From Terriglobia bacterium (GTDB lineage Bacteria > Acidobacteriota > Terriglobia > 20CM-2-55-15): 34,268 nt of DNA. This document shows positions 30,400 through 34,268 of the stretch, one piece after another; positions within the stretch are counted from its first letter, which is position 1, and each line of letters starts with the position of its first letter. A model generated the notes under the pieces. The model did not search any database. It was not told the DNA's origin and saw only the letters and a program-made list of their open reading frames with translations. Location: assembly GCA_036496425.1 (NCBI GenBank), contig DASXLG010000178.1, positions 1 through 34,268 on the forward strand. Reading direction: 5' to 3'. Made by a program: the position numbers and the translations under genes.

Positions 30400-31550
30400 T
30401 TTTCACCACCTTTTTGTTGCGGCGGTTGTTCGCCCAACGTGACGTTGATCTGCTGCTGCCGGCCGCCGCGGAAAATCGTCAGCGCCACGGAAGATCCCGG
30501 GGACATCTCCGATACGGTGAGTTGCAGGTCGCGATTGTCTGTAACAGGCTTAGCGTTCATCCCGGTGATGATGTCGCCTCTCTGCAAGCCCGCCCGCTCG
30601 GCCGGGCTTCCCGGCTCAACTTCGCCGACAAGCGCGCCGTTGCCGCCGCTATATGTGAATTGCTTCGCAAGCTCGGGAGTGACCGCCTGCACCGTGACGC
30701 CGAGGTAGCCGCGGATCACCTTCCCGGACTTCGAAATCTGCTCCATGACAAAGCGCGCCATATTCGATGGCACGGCGAAACCGATGCCCAGGTTTCCGCC
30801 GGTCGGGCTCAGAATGGCTGTGTTGACGCCGATCAATTCACCGCGCGTATTGATCAGTGCGCCGCCTGAATTGCCCGGATTGATCGCGGCGTCGGTCTGA
30901 ATAAAATCCTCTTCGTTCTCGATGCCGAGATTGCCCCGGCTCGTCGCGCTGACGATACCCATCGTCACGGTGCGTCCGATTCCGAATGGGTCGCCGATCG
31001 CGAGCGCGATGTCGCCGACCTGCACTTCCGACGAATCGGCCAGGGGAAGCGGCGTCAGTCCGTGCCGGTCGAGCTTGACGACAGCAAGATCCGTGCGCGA
31101 GTCGGTGCCGATGATGCGGGCAGGAATCTGGCTTTCATTGTCGAAAGAGACTTCGATGTCGCTGGCGTTTTCCACCACATGATTGTTCGTCAGGATGTAG
31201 CCGTCGGGGCTGATGACGACCCCCGAGCCCAGGCTATGTTCTTTCTGCTCGCGCGGAATGGATCCGAAAAAGTGACGGAAGAATGGGTCTTCCAGAAAAG
31301 GCGCCAGTTGCTGAGTCGGGACCACTCGCGAGGAAGAAATGTTGACTACCGACGGGGTCACCTTCTTCACGACCGGCGCGAAAGATCCGCTAAACGGGAT
31401 GCCCATGTCAGGCCCCGAAGCGGCTGCGACGGTAAAAAACGGCTGTGCACTTTGCTTTCCGCGGTGCAAGCCGACCCCCGCACTGATGATCACGATAAAG
31501 ATAAGCACCAATAACAGCAACCAGATCGGAGCAACCACGTGTCTGCGCAT
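30396..31550 (-). CDS. degP: HtrA/DegP-type periplasmic serine protease
   Basis: Envelope quality-control protease of 384 residues. An N-terminal membrane anchor (about 8-28) is followed by the S1C protease domain with the catalytic triad H124 (TNNHVVE), D154 (SRTDLAVV) and S228 (GNSGGAL), and by one PDZ domain (about 280-375, GYLGVTVQAV and RAGLQRGDIITGMN). One PDZ domain and an uncleaved anchor make it DegS/HhoA-like, not DegP with two. A typical GGAGG is seven bases before the ATG. It is translationally coupled to the TonB-like gene behind it. The symbol degP is used in the broad sense. Confidence 0.93.
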   Translation of the reverse strand: MRRHVVAPIWLLLLVLIFIVIISAGVGLHRGKQSAQPFFTVAAASGPDMGIPFSGSFAPVVKKVTPSVVNISSSRVVPTQQLAPFLEDPFFRHFFGSIPREQKEHSLGSGVVISPDGYILTNNHVVENASDIEVSFDNESQIPARIIGTDSRTDLAVVKLDRHGLTPLPLADSSEVQVGDIALAIGDPFGIGRTVTMGIVSATSRGNLGIENEEDFIQTDAAINPGNSGGALINTRGELIGVNTAILSPTGGNLGIGFAVPSNMARFVMEQISKSGKVIRGYLGVTVQAVTPELAKQFTYSGGNGALVGEVEPGSPAERAGLQRGDIITGMNAKPVTDNRDLQLTVSEMSPGSSVALTIFRGGRQQQINVTLGEQPPQQKGGEK

Positions 31551-31600
31551 GACGGAGCCTCCACTCCGAAATGTGCAAGATCAACTCCGAAACGCGAATG

Positions 31601-31633
31601 AGCCGCAGATGACGCAGATGACGCAGATGGGGC
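31601..31633. repeat. GCAGATGAC-type repeat (second copy)
   Basis: The 33 bases starting AGCCGCAGATGACGCAGATG match 2806-2838 with one difference. Here the unit stands alone, without the inverted partner arm seen at 2843-2872. It lies eight bases past the stop of the 31641-32156 gene and upstream of degP. The 9-base internal period (three steps) is clear. Confidence 0.8.
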
Positions 31634-31640
31634 AGAAACC

Positions 31641-32156
31641 TTATTGCCGGTCGTAAACGAGCGTCTGAGGCGAATTGTCCACCGTCACGGTCAGCGTCCT
31701 TCCATCCTTTGAAACGATCTTCTGTCCACGCGAAGTGATCCTGCCATTCGCTTTGTCGATCCAGTCTGTGGTGTCGTCGTCAACGATGGTTTCGGAGTAC
31801 ATCCGCGGTGTCTGCCTGCCGGCCGCTATCCAGTCGGCGAGGATTGCATCGCTAAATTCCGGGTAATCCTTTCCATCGCTCTTCGCGGTGAATTGCAGAT
31901 AGTGGTACCCGCCTTGCGGGTCCTGGGTGACCAGCAGGCCAACCAGGAATCCATCGGGGCGCAGTCTGTATTGCCGTATTTCCAGTGCACCGGCGCGGGC
32001 CGGCGGCAGGTGCGACTTCCCGGCATTCAGCTTCCAGACGCCGGCAATTCGCGGCGTCCGTCCTGCAGGTGCCTGTACGACCGGCAACGCGAGCGCCACG
32101 TGCAGTATTGCGGACGCGATGATGCCGCAGAATGTGAGCAAACTGACGGAATTCAT
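31641..32156 (-). CDS. Secreted hypothetical beta-barrel-like protein
   Basis: Exported protein of 171 residues with a signal peptide (about 1-24). The mature part begins RIAGVWKLNAGKSHLPP and ends with GQKIVSKDGRTLTVTV, a pattern I associate with small secreted lipocalin-like proteins common in Acidobacteriota (W-K-L-N-x-x-K-S start, V-S-K-D-G-x-T-x-T-V end); the function is unknown. The ATG at 32156 has GGAGG five bases before it, so the longer frame to 32495 is not used. It probably forms an operon with degP 90 bases downstream, separated by the repeat at 31601. Confidence 0.8.
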   Translation of the reverse strand: MNSVSLLTFCGIIASAILHVALALPVVQAPAGRTPRIAGVWKLNAGKSHLPPARAGALEIRQYRLRPDGFLVGLLVTQDPQGGYHYLQFTAKSDGKDYPEFSDAILADWIAAGRQTPRMYSETIVDDDTTDWIDKANGRITSRGQKIVSKDGRTLTVTVDNSPQTLVYDRQ

Positions 32157-32231
32157 CCTTACCTCCGGTGTTGTTCGGATCGCTTGATCTGACGACCATT
32201 CTCGGCCGCTCCGGGGCCGTAGTCCACGAAA

Positions 32232-33080
32232 ATGCGTCTGGCAGAAAATACATCTACTCTGGAGTATAAGAATGCTTACACGGCGGCGGCAGGAATGGTT
32301 GCGTTCAGGAGGGGACAGCTTACGGAAGCCGAGAAGTATTTCCGGGCCTCGCTGCAATTGAACCCGAAGGATGCCGGCGCGCTTTCCGGCCTGGCCAACG
32401 CATATGCAATCGTCAGCCGGTTCAAAACCGCGTGGGAAATTCGCCTGCAGGCCTATGCAGCAATGCCGACCGACCCTGTATTGATGGCGAACCATGCCGA
32501 GACGTTACGGGGTGAAGCGAGGATTCAAGCTCTCGAGCAGGTTCTGGCAATTTACGATCCTTCGACACCGGAAGCCCGCTCTCTCCGCTTCCGCATCGCG
32601 ATACTGCGCGCGTTGGGAGATAAAACGCCGGGACGGCTGGCCAGTGCATATGCGCCCGCTCAGCTGAAGTCAATGACGATTCAAAACGGCGTGAAACAGA
32701 AAAGAGGCGTCGGCCTGCGGGTTCAAGGAAACCGTCACGCTGGTGCTGGATACGGGAGCATCCGGCATCGCTGTTTCGCCGGAGGCTATCGCCAAGACGG
32801 GATTGCAGGCGCTCGGCAACGAAAGCACAGACGTGCGAGGCATCGGGGATACAGAAGTGTCGCAGCGCGAGTACCTCGCTTCAAAAGTTCGGATCGGGTC
32901 CGTTGAATTCGAGGACTACCCGGTTTCCGTGTTCACGACCCCAAAGACTCTGACATCGATGGACTGATCGGCGCCGACGTGTTCCGCGATTTTATGGTGT
33001 CCATTGATTTCGCTTTGGGCCAGATCTCTCTCTCAACAGACAGATGTTTGGGGAGGGCCACTCCCCGCCTGAGTTAGCTG
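32232..33080 (+). pseudogene. Broken TPR plus retropepsin-like aspartyl protease gene
   Basis: The first frame (32232 to about 32725) encodes two TPR-like repeats (AYTAAAGMVAFRRGQLTEAE, GALSGLANAYAIVSRFKTA) and a linker. At about 32725-32735 the sense shifts by one to the frame 32743-32967, which has the aspartyl-protease motif LVLDTGASGIAVS. That frame stops at MD-TGA (32965-32967), while the next frame continues GLIGADVFRDFMVSIDFALG, the second protease motif. Inserting four bases (a lost GGAC copy in a GGACGGAC run) would repair the second break. The coding sense then runs into a palindrome at 33050 and stops at about 33080, far short of the family's length as I recall it. The start is also uncertain. 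Confidence 0.75.
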
Positions 33081-33146
33081 AGTTAGGCGCGTGGCCGCGT
33101 CATCGCCCCAGCCCTCGTTACGCGAGGGCATCCCCGCCTAACTCAG
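33050..33146. repeat. Palindromic element abutting the tandem array
   Basis: GGGGAG/CTCCCC (33050-33055, 33061-33066) forms a small hairpin. A larger stem CTGAGTTAGGCG/CGCCTAACTCAG (33078-33089, 33135-33146) is perfect over 12 bases and encloses CCCTCG/CGAGGG (33112-33117, 33123-33128). The right arm ends exactly where the first 41-base unit begins (33147), so element and array probably belong together. Confidence 0.7.
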
Positions 33147-33515
33147 TCCCAGGACATTGTCGCGAGACGACAAAGTGCTTGGACGCGTCCCAGGACATTG
33201 TCGCGAGGCGACAAAGTGCTTGGACGCGTCCCAGGACATTGTCGCGAGACGACAAAGTGCTTGGACGCGTCCCAGGACATTGTCGCGGGACGACAAAGTG
33301 CTTGGACGCGTCCCAGGACATTGTCGCGGGACGACAAAGTGCTTGGGCGCGTCCCAGGACATTGTCGCGAGACGACAAAGTGCTTGGACGCGTCCCAGGA
33401 CATTGTCGCGAGACGACAAAGTGCTTGGGCGCGTCCCAGGACATTGTCGCGAGACGACAAAGTGCTTGGACGCGTCCCAGGACTTTATCGTGGCGCGACA
33501 AAGTGATTGGCCCCT
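33147..33515. repeat. 41-bp tandem array, 8 full copies plus 1 degenerate
   Basis: Units start at 33147, 33188, 33229, 33270, 33311, 33352, 33393, 33434 and (degenerate) 33475. Each begins TCCCAGGACATTGTCG and contains a hairpin TTGTCG-5 bases-CGACAA; the junction between units is a second palindrome GGACGCGTCC. Differences between copies fall in the hairpin loop (CGAGA, CGAGG, CGGGA) and at one base of the junction (GGA/GGG), while the stems stay fixed. The length 41 is not a multiple of three, so reading frames through it rotate and it is not coding. It contains no spacers, so it is not CRISPR. Confidence 0.92.
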
Positions 33516-33586
33516 TCTAGCTTCCAAAGTCGCCTCGTTAGGTATATTTAACAGTCACTTACGGATTTCGGAAAAATCTTTGCCAC

Positions 33587-33626
33587 CTGTGACAAACAGG
33601 GGGGTCCGAAACGTTGTACCTGATGA
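33587..33626 (+). promoter_or_regulatory. 40-bp duplicated promoter-like element, copy 1
   Basis: CTGTGACAAACAGG... (33587-33626) matches 34083-34122 at 38 of 40 positions. TGTGAC and CGTTGT are 18 bases apart, similar to the -35/-10 layout of ECF promoters, and CCTGT/ACAGG (33586-33600) makes a small palindrome over the -35 part. It lies just upstream of the broken ECF sigma gene at 33634, as an autoregulated promoter would. Promoter activity is inference. Confidence 0.6.
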
Positions 33627-33633
33627 AGGGCAG

Positions 33634-34059
33634 ATGAGCACCGAAATGGATGGAGAGGAAACAAAGGATGGCCGTGGCGGACGAACAACCGAGGACCTGT
33701 TCGTCGAGCACTACGATTTCATGTTTCGCGCGGCCCGGAAATCTCTCAGGAAGACGGAAGATGCCCAGGATGTGATTCAGAGCTTGTACTTAAAGCTCAT
33801 CGATTCCAAGCTTCCGCCGGATGTCTGGAGGGACCCGAAGGGCTACCTCTACAGGACGCGTGTCATGACTGGAGACGGGCGCGGAAAAGCCGCAGGGAAA
33901 ACCGGGGAGTCGAGCAGCTCGAAATCCGGGAGCCCCGCAGCGAGCACGCGAACCAAACGAGCCCCAACTGGCCTTCAGCATCACGGCGGAAGGCAAATGC
34001 ATGCTGAGTTCAGTGAAAACCGGGGCCAGGCGCCTGGTCGAAGCGCTCGCGGATTTTGA
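33634..34059 (+). pseudogene. ECF-type RNA polymerase sigma factor, frameshifted
   Basis: From ATG 33634 the protein reads LFVEHYDFMFRAARKSLRKTEDAQDVIQSLYLKLID then WRDPKGYLYRT, a typical sigma-70 region 2 of ECF type. At about 33858 the sense jumps to the frame giving CHDWRRARKSRRENRGVEQLEIREPRSE, the expected continuation (region 2 end and linker); some bases of the conserved LYRTAxNxC stretch have been lost. This second frame ends in a stop near 34000 and no region 4 follows, so the gene has lost its -35 recognition part. A third frame (about 33972-34070, ...TGARRLVEALADFE) is open to a stop but unassigned. Confidence 0.72.
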
Positions 34060-34082
34060 ATAGCTAAAAAAAGTTTGAGGGG

Positions 34083-34122
34083 CTGTGACAAACAGGGGGT
34101 TCCCAAACGTTGTACCTGATGA
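34083..34122 (+). promoter_or_regulatory. 40-bp duplicated promoter-like element, copy 2
   Basis: Second copy of the element at 33587-33626, with differences at two positions. It sits 36 bases upstream of the ATG of the intact-looking ORF at 34158, the same kind of place copy 1 has before the sigma gene. Conservation of the whole 40 bases while the sigma gene has decayed suggests recognition by another sigma factor, possibly a paralogue elsewhere. Confidence 0.6.
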
Positions 34123-34157
34123 GGAAGCAAATACGGAAGAAAGGAGGTAAAAAGCCA

Positions 34158-34268
34158 TGACAAAACAAGTACGTGTGAAACTGGCCTACGCCGGCATCGC
34201 TGATATGCAAGTTGCGACTCAGGGGATCGCCGTCGTGGACGGAATGACGAACAACACGAAGTTGCCGA
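34158..34268 (+). CDS. Partial ORF downstream of ECF-like promoter, runs off the window
   Basis: Starts with MTKQVRVKLAYAGIADMQVA and continues open to the window end (37 residues seen). An excellent ribosome site, AAAGGAGGT (34141-34149), is eight bases before the ATG. The N-terminal part is soluble with no signal peptide. I have an impression of a family of small acidobacterial proteins of unknown function with this kind of start, but cannot assign one. It is the most likely target of the promoter-like element at 34083. Confidence 0.7.

Noticed and set aside
33147-33515. CRISPR array
   Set aside because: Units are contiguous with no spacers, and no cas genes are present.
33157-34059. A 300-codon frame joining the tandem array to the sigma gene
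   Set aside because: The array part only stays open by chance because 41-base units rotate frames; the sigma part begins at its own ATG at 33634.

Overview
The window (about 58% GC by eye) looks like chromosomal DNA of an Acidobacteriota member. The evidence is the mix of families: secreted M16 and amidohydrolase proteins, TldD/TldE, DUF4142, subclass B3 metallo-beta-lactamase-like hydrolase, RegB/RegA pair, TPR plus aspartyl-protease proteins, and a small 'lipocalin-like' secreted family I associate with that phylum. This assignment is from memory of families, not from a search. No rRNA or tRNA gene was found.

Layout. 1-2948: a minus-strand M16 peptidase diverges from a secreted amidohydrolase across a 30-bp-arm hairpin. 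4315-6226: a complete group II intron (IIC-like) with its reverse transcriptase/maturase, inserted antisense into the terminator of the amidohydrolase gene; both splice ends, domains V/VI and an EBS1/IBS1 pairing are visible. 6296-11647: a tightly coupled plus-strand run of DUF488, TldD, TldE/PmbA, M23 peptidase, HEAT-repeat protein and a membrane protein. 11695-15808: minus-strand genes for a POT-type peptide transporter, DUF4142 protein, hemerythrin, inorganic pyrophosphatase and a TPR protein that may be the surviving end of a longer gene.

16223-20464: a seven-gene minus-strand cation/proton antiporter operon in the order E-F-G-DUF4040-(MbhE+B)-C-D, i.e. the Mrp module as found in archaeal Mbh complexes, without a full-length MrpA. 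It diverges from a RegB/RegA-type redox two-component system followed by a CusF-like copper protein (20732-22850). 22956-25198: a large MscS channel coupled to a bacterial frataxin (CyaY). 25231-27874: an M20 deacylase, DapB and DapA, a diaminopimelate/lysine set. 28224-32156: a small unknown ORF, a B3-type metallo-beta-lactamase fold protein, then minus-strand HtrA/DegP coupled to a TonB-C-like protein and a secreted small protein.

32232-34268 is decayed and rearranged DNA: a TPR/aspartyl-protease pseudogene with two frameshifts, cut off by a palindromic element and a 41-bp tandem array (eight full copies and one degenerate), then a 40-bp duplicated promoter-like element in front of a broken ECF sigma gene and again in front of an intact-looking ORF that runs off the window. 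Several intergenic palindrome families recur in the window (1-69 and 29304-29383; 2803-2872 and 31601-31633), suggesting dispersed small repeats. The best candidates for new biology are the tandem array, the ECF-linked duplicated element, the palindrome families, and the MrpA-less antiporter next to RegBA.
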